NCBI GenBank assembly: GCA_002682825.1
Contig: NOKP01000004.1
Span: forward strand, 803,607-867,606
From: Neonectria sp. B-13
Taxonomy: Eukaryota > Ascomycota > Sordariomycetes > Hypocreales > Nectriaceae
Reading direction: 5' to 3'
Length of the DNA stretch: 64,000 bases
Below, piece by piece: positions 1 through 10,691 of this stretch. A program made the position numbers and the translations under genes. The notes under the pieces were generated by a model. It did no database searches and was not told the DNA's origin. It saw only the letters and a list, made by a program, of their open reading frames with translations. How positions within the stretch are numbered: the stretch's first letter is position 1; each line of letters begins with the position of its first letter.

Positions 1-923
1 AGACGGTGTAGTGGGCGGGGTTCATAGAGATGACATGCTCAGTGAGGTGAAGACACCGGGGCGAGCACTCGTCTGCGGCCATGACGGCGCGCAGGTACGA
101 AACAGCTACTCTGGCGTCAGTTTGCTAAGCTACAAAGGAGTTTCATATTTCTGTTCACGATCTCTTCTCTTGCGAAGAGTCCAGAACCAAGGCGGACATA
201 CCCTCGGCATAGTCATCAGGATACGCAATCTGGGCGAGGGCGCCCTCGGGTTCGTCCTGCGGGATGGGAAGCACATCGTCCCACTCCGGGTCCTTGGCCA
301 GCGTCCCCGTAGTCTGCCCGTAGAGATCCCTCTTCAGCGCTGCCATGGTTTGCCTCCGCTTCTTCTCCTCCTGAATATCCTCGCTTGAGACCTCGACGCC
401 CTGCTTCCTGTCCCTCCTGCTGAGGAACTGGCGGTGCTGGATCTGCAGCGCGGTGAGGCGGGCGTGCTTGAGGGTGCGCTGCTCAAGTTCGTCGGGCGAG
501 TAGGTGCCGATGTCGCGGCCGGAGCGGTCGTTGCCCCAGCTGTAGTTGCGCGCGAGGCGGCGGATCGGGAGCCCTTCCTTGGTGACGTGCTTCCAGAACT
601 CGCGCTCGGCCTTGTTGGAGAGCGGCACGCGGCGGTCGGCGACGGGGAGGATGAGGTGCGTGTGCGTGTAGGACTTCTTCTCGGCGGGGGTCAAGCTGGC
701 GAGGCCAACGTCCTGCCGGCGTTTCTCGCTCGGGTTGGTCCGGAAGAAGCGTTCCTGGGAGCGTTGGCTGACGGTCTGCGGCGCCAGCGGTTCTGATGCA
801 GCTTGGGACAGAGCAAGGTCAGCGACGGAGATGCTTTGCCTCAGCCAGCGAGTAGAGAAGGTGAAGCATACCTTTGGGCTCGGGGTTCGGGGCCTTGGAG
901 CTGCCTTTTGACTTGGGTGGCAT
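1..923 (-). CDS. RAM2: Protein farnesyltransferase/geranylgeranyltransferase I alpha subunit, 5' part
   Basis: This is the shared alpha subunit of farnesyltransferase and geranylgeranyltransferase I, which attach prenyl groups to CAAX proteins in the cytosol. Proposed exons on the minus strand are 923-872, 792-202 and 105-1 (continuing outside the window), with introns 871-793 and 201-106. The first exon reads MPPKSKGSSKAPNPEPK. The family hallmark DPEWDDVLPIPQDEPEG lies in exon 2. Exon 3 gives VSYLRAVMAADECSPR and then NPAHYTV, the start of the first alpha-type prenyltransferase repeat. Between the MPPK start and DPEWDDV lie about 145 extra charged residues that I do not recognise and that are not usual at this N-terminus. 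They could be a real extension, a retained intron-like segment, or part of a second overlapping gene; an internal Met just before the hallmark (MAALKRDLYG) could be an alternative start. The family call is secure; the exact N-terminus is not. Confidence 0.82.
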
Positions 924-1603
924 GGCTGCAAGCTTGGGTAGAGGTGGGAGTTGGAGACGGAGTTGGTGATGGTGGGGTTGGTCGGCTGCTCCGTTCCAGA
1001 ACGTGGATGGGTTGTTTGGTCATGCCCCGCCAAAACCTCGACGCCATTTGCTATTGTTCGGCGATGCCAGGACCAGGTCGCGAAAAGAACAATAGTAACG
1101 AGAGTTATGCCACAAATACACTGCAGTTACCACACGACCTGAATGGAGACTCGCAGGTCAGCCCGACTCGTTCTGAGTTGTGACGCAAGGGACTTGGACA
1201 ATAGGTAGAGCATCGTGGAGGCGTTACGAAGTACTGTACTCTCTCCACCAACACATCTCTGGGATACATCGTGGCTTCGGAAACCCCGTTATTTGTCTTT
1301 CATTAATCATCATCTATCGGTTGCTTTTGCCCTTTTGTTTCCCGATCCTACCAGAATTTACCCGCACGTTTTGTTGTAACCTTCCAGCCCCTGTTAAATT
1401 TATGTATCTTCCTCCCAGCTGGCTCTCGAAGGATCAACCTCGACAGAGCGTGTTGGTTTGTTCCGAATCTTCCTAGACCACGCGCGGCCCCATTTTTACC
1501 TTCCAAACGGGTATTGCGTCGTCGTCGTCGTCGTCGTTCTAGTAGTGGTGAGAGTAGTGGGAGTAGTGGGAGTGATGGTGAATGCCGTCCCTTGCTCAAT
1601 GCT
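924..1603. other. Intergenic, FNT alpha 5' flank and MTR2 3' flank
   Basis: This 680 bp stretch holds the promoter of the farnesyltransferase subunit and the 3' flank of MTR2. Short open frames on both strands resemble no protein family. A GTC/CGT trinucleotide run at about 1517-1541, followed by imperfect AGTGGG/AGTAGTG repeats to about 1575, is the only structure I see. Confidence 0.6.
1517..1575. repeat. Trinucleotide microsatellite with AGTGG-rich tail
   Basis: About seven tandem CGT/GTC units are followed by an imperfect run of AGTAGTGG-type units. It lies just past the MTR2 stop codon, in the presumed 3' untranslated region. It also produces a spurious Arg/Ser-rich open frame on the plus strand. 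Confidence 0.85.
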
Positions 1604-2173
1604 CTACAAGGCGCGGAAGTTTTGCGACATGATCAGCCACCGCATAAGTCCTCTAGGCGGGTTTCCTGCCATCGACTCCCAGTTTGGCACCAGCACAAAC
1701 GTCTCGTTGAACATCTTCTGCAGTGCCTCCCTGCCCCTTCCAAACTGCACCTTGCCCATGATGGTGACGGCGATGCTCATCTTCTTGCCGTTCTTCTCCA
1801 CTCTGGTGTTGTTTTGAACGTTCTCTGGGGCACCATATTGGAACGACGGGTTCACCACGTGCGCATCAAACGACTCGATCTCGTAGTGGGCTCCGGGGCC
1901 CTGGGCCTCGAGGAGCTGCGAATAATCGGCGGGGGTTGCAACGACGGCGCCGTTGATGGAGATGTCGGCGGGTATCGCATAGCGCGGGGAGGAGTTGATG
2001 TAGAACGGGAGAAGGGTGGCCCGGTTGTTTATGGCCTGGTAGTAGTTATTGACAAAGTTGTCGGCGGCTGGCAGCACTCGTCAGCGACTGTGGTTCCTCG
2101 ACGATGGCGGGGGACTTCGGCACAGTACCTTCGCTCGAGATCTTGACCTGCGTATCGTTGTCTGGGAGCGACA
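1604..2173 (-). CDS. MTR2: mRNA export factor Mtr2 (NTF2-like fold)
   Basis: Mtr2 pairs with Mex67 to form the general nuclear mRNA export receptor at the nuclear pore. Two exons, 2173-2128 and 2067-1604, are joined across a 60 nt intron (GTACTG donor, GCTGACG branch-like sequence, CCAG acceptor) and give 169 residues, close to the usual size. The protein starts MSLPDNDTQVKISSEAADNF. An NTF2-like helix and sheet core follows, with NNYYQAINNR early, ISINGAVV in the middle and HYEIESFDAHVVNP after it. It ends in the fungal Mtr2 signature FNETFVLVPNW, then WLIMSQNFRAL. Fungal Mtr2 and metazoan NXT1 share the fold, and the C-terminus fits the fungal branch. The 321 bp to the next gene, which is divergent, should hold both promoters. 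Confidence 0.88.
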
Positions 2174-2494
2174 TGATTATTGTCAATGGTGTTGTGGTGG
2201 TTTTGGGTGGCTTTTAGCGAGAGAAGTGGCTTCCTTTTGTTCTTGGGCGGGAGGGTGGTGGTTTGGCGCAAAGCGCCAGGCAGTCCCAGACGCCAGGTCG
2301 ACTTTTGAATGAAGCAGCCTGGGCGGAGTTCGCGAGACAGTTATCGCAATACTCAATGCGCACTGTAGGGGATTCCCCGCCTAAGCTCCTTATCGGTATT
2401 CCCGCCTCAACTCATAACGTGCCTAGCACATTCTCATCCCACTTCGTGACTGTTGACTTCGAGAACCAGCCTCACGCCTGTGCAAAGCAAAGCA
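2174..2494. promoter_or_regulatory. Divergent promoter region MTR2 / MSM1
   Basis: This 321 bp segment separates the start codons of two divergently transcribed genes and must contain both 5' leaders. I see no clear TATA box or other named element; the function is inferred from position only. Confidence 0.5.
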
Positions 2495-4530
2495 ATGAGC
2501 GCATTCAGGTTCCAAGCCCTCCGCGGGCTGCGGCAGGCTCAATCAAGGCTCCCCCGCCGGACCAATTGGCTCTCCTTGGGCTGTCAATCGCATCGTGCGC
2601 TAGGATCACGATGGAACAGCTCAGACAGCTCGACGCCGAAGGCGGACAAGCCGTACTACATCACTACGCCCATCTTCTATGTCAACGCTGGTCAGTGACG
2701 AGCTCCGATGCGCTTGACTCCCACTCACGTCGTAGGAAGCTCCCCACATTGGCCATCTCTACACCATGATCCTGGCCGACGTCCTCAAGCGATGGCAGCA
2801 AATCAACGGCAAGCAGGCACTGCTCTGCACCGGCACCGACGAGCACGGCATGAAGATCCAACAAGCTGCTGCCAAAGAGGGCATGCCTCCCAAGGAATTC
2901 TGCGACAACAACTCCCGCAAGTTCAAGGAGCTGGCCGCGGCCGCCAACATTTCCCACGACTTCTTCGTCCGAACCACCGACGAGGACCACAAACACGCGG
3001 TAGAGCAGTTCTGGTCACACCTCAAGAACACTCCGCCAGAGAACCTGGGTCTATACAAGGGTAACCACGAGGGCTGGTATTGCGTCAGCGACGAGTGCTT
3101 CTACGCTGAAGATGAGGTCCAGTCGACTGTCGTCCCGCAGACGGGGCGTAAGATCATGGCCAGCATCGAGTCGGGCAACGAGGTCGAATGGGTTAAAGAG
3201 GATACATGGTTCTTCCCGCTTTCCAAGTACAAAGACCAGTTGCTTCGCTTCTACGACGAGAACCCCGACTGGATCAAGCCCAAGCACCGCATGAACGAGG
3301 TCCGGAACTGGGTCGAAAACCACCTGGAGGACCTCTCCATCACCCGCCCCGCCTCGAGACTGAGTTGGGGAATCCCAGACCCCGAGGACAGTTCCAACAC
3401 CATCTACGTTTGGGTCGACGCCCTTGTCAACTACGCCACCAAGGCTGGGCTTGGCAGCGAGTGGAACATTGGCAGCCCCGACACGGGTCTATGGCCGGCT
3501 GATGTTCAGGTCATTGGTAAGGACATCCTTCGCTTCCATGCCGTCTATTGGCCTGCCATGCTCATGGCTGTCGGTCTGCCACTCCCCAAAAAGCTGGTCT
3601 GTCATAACCACTGGACCATGTCGAATCGTAAGATGTCCAAGTCGCTTGGCAACGTGGTCAACCCCAACTTCGCCCTGCAGCGATGGGGCATTGACCCTCT
3701 TCGATACTTTCTCATGCGGAATGGCAGCTTCACCAAGGATATGGGCTATTCAAACGAATTTATCATGGCCGTATACGAGAAGGAATTGGCGGCCAACATT
3801 GGAAATGTATTCCAGCGCATCGCTCGGGTCAAGAACCAAAAGTGGTCGACTCTCGAGGCTGTGCAATATGCCCAGAAGGGCTTTGACATGGATGTAATCG
3901 AAGCCCTCCCCAATGGACCAACTTACATGAGCCTAGAGCCATATCTCGAAAAGGTCACTCTAGACTTTTGCGAGCAGATGAACGATATTGATCTGAGCGG
4001 AGCCATCCGTGAAATCTTCCAACTCCTTATTCAGGTAAGTTTAATCACGACCCTTTACTGCTACGATAATCTAACTTTTGTAGGTCAACCGATTCGTCAC
4101 CGACACAGAACCTTGGAAACTCGTGTGGGACGAGACTTCTGAAGGCAAGATGCGACTCAACTGGGTCATCTACAAGTGCACCGACGCCCTGCGCATCGCC
4201 GGTATCCTCCTGCAGCCCATCATGCCCACTAAGTCGGCAGAGCTACTTGACGGCCTCGGCGTAAAGCCCGAACGACGGACCGTTGAGTTCGCAGAAAAGG
4301 GCAAGGATCTCGAGTTTGGCGTGGAATCGAAACTGAGGACGCACTCGACTCACGATCGAAAGGTTGCTAAATGGGAGTCTATGTTTCCCCCGGTACCGGG
4401 CGTGGAGCTTCTAGATGAGAATGCCTTGACGAGGCTTCCCAAGCCGAAGGGCTCCAAGAAGAAACGACTAACAGATATGTCTAAGGCGTTGGCCGATGAG
4501 GCCCGTGCGGATAATGAGTCGAGTAGTTGA
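2495..4530 (+). CDS. MSM1: Methionyl-tRNA synthetase, mitochondrial
   Basis: This enzyme charges mitochondrial tRNA-Met with methionine. Three exons, 2495-2690, 2740-4034 and 4084-4530, give 645 residues. The N-terminus is rich in Arg, Gln and Ser and poor in acidic residues (MSAFRFQALRGLRQAQSR), as expected for a mitochondrial presequence. Class I features are clear. FYVNAAPHIGHLY carries the HIGH motif at the first splice junction. NRKMSKSLGNVV is the KMSKS loop. CTGTDEHGMK and the aromatic YVWVDALVNY segment also fit. The C-terminal exon covers the anticodon-binding helical domain and ends in a basic tail (PKPKGSKKKR); no EMAP-type domain is present, as usual for the mitochondrial form. 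Intron 1 must end in AAG rather than YAG to keep VNAAPHIGH in frame. I took the ATG at 2495 because it precedes the presequence and there is no better upstream start. Confidence 0.95.
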
Positions 4531-4781
4531 GGATTACCATTTGATGTGTACGATCTGTTCAGAGGAAAGTCTGTATAATATGAACTATTTGTTTGAATAA
4601 TTTCATCTCAGTCCAGCCACTATTCCGTGGCTTGTCGCAATGTGTTGTGATTCCACTCATCGTTGGTGTTACAAAAGGGCCCATCCGACTCTTCATTTTT
4701 TTCTCCCCCGATGCCGCAGTTTTAGTCTCACCCAGCCACATCACTCTAACGACTCTCAACTCTCACAACACGCTTCCCAAA

Positions 4782-5602
4782 ATGAAAATCAACGAAACAA
4801 CAGGTCCGTAACTGAGAGGGGAAATCGTTGCAACAGTTTCGCTAAGGAGTCGCAGCAATCGCTACGAGCAAAGCCCTGCTCGTCCCCTACAAAGCCCACC
4901 ATGTGCGGCAATACCACGCATGGATGCAAGACCCAGTATGAGCCTCTTCCCGACGCCCCCGTGTTATCACTCCGCTCGTCACTTTTTCCGATATTGATTC
5001 TTCCGCTTCAGGATATCCAGGAGGCTACGGCGTCGGAGCCCATGACGCTGGACGAAGAGTACGAGAACCAGCAATCGTGGCGCACCTCATCTGACAAGCT
5101 CACCTTCATCATCTGCGTGCCGCCGCCCGCCGACGAGCCCATCGCCATAGCCAAAGTCGCCGATGCGGACGACAAGATGCGCGGCGACATCAACTTCTTC
5201 CTGTACCCGTACGACGAAGACGCCGACGCCGACGCCGACGCCGACGATGGCTGGTGCACCGGCGAAGTCGACGTCATGATCGCCTCGACGGCGGACCGCG
5301 GCCAGGGCTTCGGCCAGGCCGCCGTGTGCGCGCTACTCGTGTACCTGCGGGCGCACGTCGACGAGGTCATGGCCGAGTACGCGGCAGAGAGTAGGCTGAA
5401 GAGCCTGATGGTCAAGATCAAGGAGGGCAACGCGGGCAGTCGCGCGCTGTTCCAGAAGCTGGGCTTTGTGCAGAGGGGGGAGGTGAATTACTTTGGCGAG
5501 GTTGTCTTGGTGCTTCCATGGGATGACATTGCGGGAAGGGAGTGGTGGGAGGGCGCCGAGGGGGATTATCGCGAGGTGAGATATGAGGTCGGGGATGTTT
5601 AA
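4782..5602 (+). CDS. N-acetyltransferase 9-like GNAT protein
   Basis: A GNAT-family acetyltransferase of the NAT9 group; its substrate is unknown to me. Three exons, 4782-4803, 4874-4935 and 5012-5602, give 224 residues starting MKINETTALLVPYKAHHV. NAT9 hallmarks follow: YHAWMQDPDIQEATASEP, then LDEEYENQQSWR. The acetyl-CoA-binding part has EVDVMIA, then DRGQGFGQAAVCALLVYL (the R/QxxGxG/A motif) and NAGSRALFQKLGF. A poly-(Asp-Ala) stretch, DADADADADD, interrupts the region before the core. The long uninterrupted frame reaching back to 4640 is an artefact of two in-frame introns; the short first exon is chosen because it restores the family N-terminus. It ends 133 bp from the convergent dynamin-like gene. 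Confidence 0.87.
5217..5247 (+). repeat. Coding GACGCC microsatellite
   Basis: Tandem GACGCC/GCCGAC hexamers inside the NAT9-like gene encode alternating Asp-Ala. The repeat stays in frame, and length variation would only add or remove Asp-Ala pairs. Confidence 0.85.
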
Positions 5603-5735
5603 GATGAATAACGTGAGAGAGCATTCAAAAGAGCCGGATATCACTACATAAACAAGAGCATTCCTAGAAACACGATAACAAGACAAGACCTCTTACACGA
5701 AACACCAAAAGCACCTGCGCCAGATCCCATCAAGT

Positions 5736-8411
5736 TCACCTGAGAGCCTCACTTTGTCGTTTTGCCTGCTCCACAATATCAAGAGCTTTAGTCAACTCCT
5801 CAATCTCCTCCTTCAAGATCCGTCGTTTCCGCAGCGTCGACGAATCCTCCCCTGCGAGTGTCTCTATGTCCTGCTTGGACAGTTTCATGATGCATTCCGG
5901 CCGTAAGGCCCTGACTGGACCTTCGTCGCCGGATACATACGTCTCGACCATGTTGGTGATAGTTCGGATGAACGTCTCGAGGGAAATCTAGCAGGAGAGA
6001 TGGTGTTAGCAAATCTGACTAGGAGGATATGGAAACTGGCCGAGTGCTTACCTTGTAGTACACCTTGAGCACGTCGTGGACCTCGTTGACCATGTTCTTC
6101 TTGAGGCTCGGATGGGCGAGGTCGAAGCACTTGGCGAGAGCTTCCGAAGGAGGAGTCGGCCCTTTGTGATGGGTCGCGGCGAGAAGAGCCTGTTGGAACC
6201 TCACGCGCCGCCAACCGATGATGTCCTCCTCAAACTTGGGGTCGGTGGTTTGTAGGATTGTGCACTTCGTCTCTTGTTCGCACTGGATGAGGCAGCGGTC
6301 ATCTGTCTTCGCGTTCGCAGAGTGGAAGGATTGCTCCAACAGGGCCCTCAGTCCCGTGAACAACCTTTCCGTGCCGCCCGTCGGGGGGCACACAGATTCA
6401 AGAATCGTGACGATGCAGGTTGCGGTCGTGTCCTTCACTCGCGATAGGTGAATGCGGGCAATTTCGAGCCACTTTGCAACTTGGAGCTGATACATGGCAG
6501 GGAAGATGTCCGGGTTCACAATACCGGGAAGCTGGTTGGCCTGGAAGCCAACGAGCTGCTCTTCAATCTGCCTAAGGAGGTCATCAGAGCCGTGCATCTT
6601 GGAATAATGGGCAAATGCTGCATCAAAGGCGGGACCTCCTTTCTGTGGTGATGCATGTTGCCGATATTGGGAGTTGCCATCAGTGAAGTTGAGTTCTGCC
6701 AACTTGGTTCTCGGGTTCACGTCGTAGTCTTGGAAGTCCCACGTTGCTCCCTTCGCTCTCATGAACCTGTCGAACTCTTCATTCAAGCGCCTCACTTCCT
6801 GTCGGAGCTCCATGATTGGAATCTTCAAGCGTCCAGGATGGTCCAGGGCCACCATCGCCTTGTTTTCATAACTCCTGGCAATGGTGCTCGCGTAGTTCAG
6901 CATTGCATCATGGCTGTCTCGAGGCTCTCCGAGAATATCTCTCTCGGCCTGCTTGGCGTGAAGCCGTCTGCTGATTTCGTCTCGAATGACAGGGAATCCG
7001 GACTGGATCTTGGTGTCCAATATCGCCCCTAGATGCACCTTTAATGCAGCAGAGCCACGTCTAGTTTCGGGGATATCGTTCCAGGGAGCAGTACGGAATA
7101 GCTTCTTCTCGGCAGCGTTGAGGTCAATGTCGTTTGGATCTTTGTCGCTGCAGTTGCGGACGATAAACCAGCCGTCTTGCATAAACCTTGGATCATGTGT
7201 TGGCAGATCCTCTCCCTGTGCGATAGACACTGCCTAATCCGGGTTGTTAGAAGAGCTTGCGTAAGTAGTAGTCTTTATGCTTACCTGTATCGCTTCCGCA
7301 AGATTGTTACTCAGTCTGTCACATTTAGTGAAAACACCAAGAATGCGCTCTTTGTCGTGGATGTGCTCGTGTGCCAGTTCTAAAATCGGCTGGTGGGCGA
7401 GGTCATTCGATGCATCAAGGACGCAACTGCAATCGGTCAGATTCTCGGCAGTTCCATATGTAGCTGGGTCCACTTACATGACAGTATTTTCAGTCTTTTG
7501 CATGTATTTCACAATCATGTCCTCAATTATCGCTTGGTCCGACTTGTTAACGTCGTATGTGCTGTTGAAGTGACCTGGGAGATCGAGAATGCTGAAGTAG
7601 GGTCGGTTTGGACCAGAAAGCTCAACCTTCAAAACTTCGGCTGCGAAGTTGTTGCTGTCTTCATCCTTTCCTTGGCGGATTCCCATGTAGTTTGAAGATA
7701 CCTATCCTGTTAGTCCATGTTTTAAGTTTTGCAAAGATGCCGTACCTCATTGGCGGCCTCGACAAAGACTTCAGCCGTGAAAGTCTCTCCCACACACTCA
7801 TATTTCCTGCTCGTCTCGGGCGCTCGTTCCAATCCTTCTACTGTAACCTCGGCGGGTTCAATAGTAATTCGGAAGCTGTCCTTGCTCCCAAGAGACGTGC
7901 GCTTAGAGGTGATGCGAGTTGGAAAGCGGGTGCAGCAAGTGGCGCCTACTGGGAAAGGAATCCCAGTCAAGCTCTGTAACAACGAGGACTTGCCAGACGA
8001 TTGGCCCCCAACAACGATGAGCTTGGAGATGTCAGTAGAACTCGATCAAATCTGGTTTCATCAACTTACATTAGGAATCTCGAGTTCCTTGCCACATTTC
8101 AAACCCTGCAGTTTGTCCATAGCTGCGAACAAGGCCCTGCCACGTTCGGTGTCGAAAGGGTTTTCTGTCACAGGTTTGACATCTGGCCGGTCCTTGGATG
8201 GCAAGTCTTCCGAGACGTTAACTTTCTTGTCCTTCAGTTCCTCGTCCTTGACTCCTTTCTTATGGAGCGTTCGCCCTGGAGACGAATCTCTGCTGGACAA
8301 GCCCTCCACCCCGGAGTCTTGGGGGCAATCACCGTTAGCAGTTGAAGATGCCCTGTTCCGGGACGGTGAGTATGGAGGGGTTTGGAGTGGTTCTTCAGAT
8401 GAAAGTGACAT
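5736..8411 (-). CDS. Dynamin/Mx-like large GTPase
   Basis: A dynamin-superfamily GTPase of the fungal Mx-like type; its membrane target is not known. Six exons (8411-8070, 8021-7746, 7701-7478, 7426-7285, 7233-6052, 5987-5736), with introns of 44-64 nt, give 805 residues. A Ser/Pro-rich, probably disordered N-terminus of about 85 residues precedes the G domain. G1 is GGQSSGKSS at about residues 119-127. G2 lies in GATCCTRFPTRI, G3 is DLPGHF and G4 is TKCD. The middle and stalk region runs through exon 5. The last exon looks like a GTPase effector domain (ISLETFIRTITNMVETYV, then a charged helix ending EQAKRQSEALR). No pleckstrin homology or Pro-rich domain is seen, so it is not a classical endocytic dynamin, and it differs from Vps1/Dnm1 in length and N-terminus. 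All exon phases close. Confidence 0.9.
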
Positions 8412-9613
8412 GGTGACGAATTATTGTAAGCACAGAAAGCCTGTTTCTTGAGCAGAATGATGAATTTAATGGTAGTAAAGAATTGTTGTAAAAGATAGAA
8501 AGCCTGTTTCTAGTAGAACGATGAATTGTTTTCGGGTATCGAATTGTTGGAAAAGATGGAAAGCCTGTGTCTTGAGTAGATTGATGAATTGTTTTGGCCT
8601 CAGTGAAGCGGTCGAGCGTCGTACTTATTTATTCCAAGTCGCCTATGAGTGCAACTCAGTGTTGGCCCCCAACCACTCAGCTCCATCACCAGCCCTGGCT
8701 GTGCAAATGTTTCGTCCCCTTCTCGGGATATGCGCCTTCTGGGGTCAAGAGTTTCAGGCCGCAGGATCAGACCGACGCTTTCCAGCAGACGAGACACTTT
8801 GCCGCAGCCGTTTTACGCGGCCAAAGCAAGTTTCTCGAGTCTAGTTGGTGAGTTCCCTCACAGCCCGGTCGCGAACAGGTCTCACTGGAACCCTCTGTTG
8901 GTTGTCCCCTGGACGTGCAGCCAACGCCATGACCCAAAGGATCAGCGTGGGGGCAAACCCGTCAAAAATAGCAAGAGTCGTTGGTTCTAGGAACAGAAGA
9001 TCGGCTTTATGTGAGACGAAACCATGCCGGCCGGGCGCTTCGGTATCGGACGAACCGCCGCTCATCGAAGAGTATTTTTGGGGCTTGAGACAATTGGGGG
9101 TAAACGCCAGGATGTTTATCTTTCCCAATGCTTTAACTTAGAGGGTAGTGTCCGGACCCCGCCGGGGGAAGATCTGCAAGGGGCAACAAGGGAGGTAGGT
9201 TGTCGGGTCAGATGGGCTGAGTTACAGCGACACTCAATAGCCCCTGATGCCGTTTCTGCTTCGTGATATGTAGTTGCACGGAAATCTTCAGCCTTCTCCA
9301 AAGGATCAAAGTTGCACCGGTCTCACATCGCTTTGCACCTGCCACATGTTGTACCTACCTGCCACAACCCGGCGAGTGAGTCATTGTCCGAAGAGTAGTA
9401 GCTTAGAGTGCATATGTGCAACTGGGTTTTATCAAGACGTTGGGTCCGTGAACGAGACCATCACGCAACTCACGACCGTTATCAACCATGCAATAGCCGC
9501 CGGCTGTGTACACCTGGACCATACTAGTAGACACAACCAGGTTGCTTGTTCTGGCCGGCTGTCGACACAACCAACACAATTGAACCAGCCCCCCTACCAA
9601 GACCAATCAAACA
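8412..9613. other. Intergenic with degenerate tandem repeats
   Basis: The 1.2 kb between two divergent genes contains the leader of the dynamin-like gene, with three repeat units listed separately. The rest has no recognisable open frame or element; predicted short frames on both strands look random. Confidence 0.6.
8434..8600. repeat. Three tandem ~62 bp units in the dynamin-like gene leader
   Basis: Three imperfect copies start near 8434, 8496 and 8558, spaced 62 bp. Each begins with a/gGAAAGCCTGT and continues through ATGATGAATT-like and GAATTGTTG-like blocks. They lie 20-190 bp upstream of the start codon, in the promoter or 5' leader. Confidence 0.85.
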
Positions 9614-10219
9614 ATGGAGCCCTCAGGCGAAGCGCTGCTCAAGGACTACGATTTCGACCCAAGCCTCGTCGAGCGCGTTTCCTTCCGCAGATCCCAACAC
9701 CCGCTAGCCATCGTCGAGCCCGATCCCTCGTGGCCGCAGACCTTCCGCATCATCCAGGCGCGTATTGAGTCCGCTCTCGGCCCCACGGCCGTGTCCGTCG
9801 CCCATGTCGGCTCCACCAGCATCCCGGGCCTCCCCGCCAAGCCGGTCATCGACATTGACCTCGTCGTCGAGGACGTGACCGACGAGGCCTCATACGTCGG
9901 GCCGCTCGAAGCCGCAGGCTTCCAATTCCTGTTGCGGGAGCCGCACTGGCACGGGCACCGCTTCTTCTGCGGGCACGAGCCGTTGTCGACGAACTTGCAT
10001 GTCTGGGGCCCTGGGTGTCCGGAGACGGCGCGGCACGCCATCTTTACGGACTGGCTGAGGCGGAATGAGGCAGACCGGGAGCTTTATGCCAGAACAAAAA
10101 GGGAGGCTGCAGCAGTGAGTATTGGGAAAGGGGAGACGGTGATGGAGTACAACAAGCGCAAGGAAGATGTGATTCGTGAGATTTTGAAGAGGGCATTTCA
10201 AGACCTTGGGTATATATGA
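9614..10219 (+). CDS. GrpB/UPF0157 family protein (nucleotidyltransferase-like)
   Basis: A single-exon gene for a 201-residue member of the GrpB (UPF0157) family, related to the nucleotidyltransferase fold and common in bacteria. Key sequence is HVGSTSIPGLPAKPVIDID at about residues 64-82, containing the GS...D.D pattern of this fold, followed by PHWHGHRFFCGHEPLSTNLHV. The last third (FTDWLRRNEADRELYARTKR, then Y.KRKEDVIREIL) matches the family's helical end. No signal peptide or targeting sequence is evident, so it is probably cytosolic. The substrate is unknown. Lack of introns plus a mainly bacterial family suggests ancient horizontal transfer, although base composition does not differ visibly from its neighbours. 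Confidence 0.9.
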   Translation: MEPSGEALLKDYDFDPSLVERVSFRRSQHPLAIVEPDPSWPQTFRIIQARIESALGPTAVSVAHVGSTSIPGLPAKPVIDIDLVVEDVTDEASYVGPLEAAGFQFLLREPHWHGHRFFCGHEPLSTNLHVWGPGCPETARHAIFTDWLRRNEADRELYARTKREAAAVSIGKGETVMEYNKRKEDVIREILKRAFQDLGYI

Positions 10220-10691
10220 CTCTGAATTTTTTAATAGAAGCAGTAGTCAAAGTAAACCTAGATGAAGCAACAGGACTCAGATGAATTGCTGCATCAAATT
10301 GAAATTGGGAAGTTATGAGATCATGTCAGTGGAGCCATCGTGTTATGAGCACTGATGACAACAACACAAGTGTCTCAGGTAGACTACATTGTGTCTACTT
10401 TACAATAAGATTAAAGACTCTGGGTCCCACCATATAGCTGCTGTTTTTAATATAAATCGGCGTAATACTAGTTGTGAGTATTTTCGTCAATCCTGGGATG
10501 TTCAAGGCGAGCTGTAGGTTAGGTGACTCGTTAGAAAACCGATCTTGCAGCTGTCACCAACTGTCCCCACCTGCAGCCGTCCAATCCCCAGCTTAGCCCG
10601 AAATTTCCACATCCAACTTCAACATCACCACTTTCCATCATCGTATCAGCCATTCCTAGCCGCAGACCACCCTTCTGCGCGCGCAATCGCC
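10220..10691. other. Intergenic between GrpB-like and bL34m genes
   Basis: About 470 bp, locally AT-rich around 10300-10500, holding the 3' flank of one gene and the promoter of the next. I see no defined element. Confidence 0.55.
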
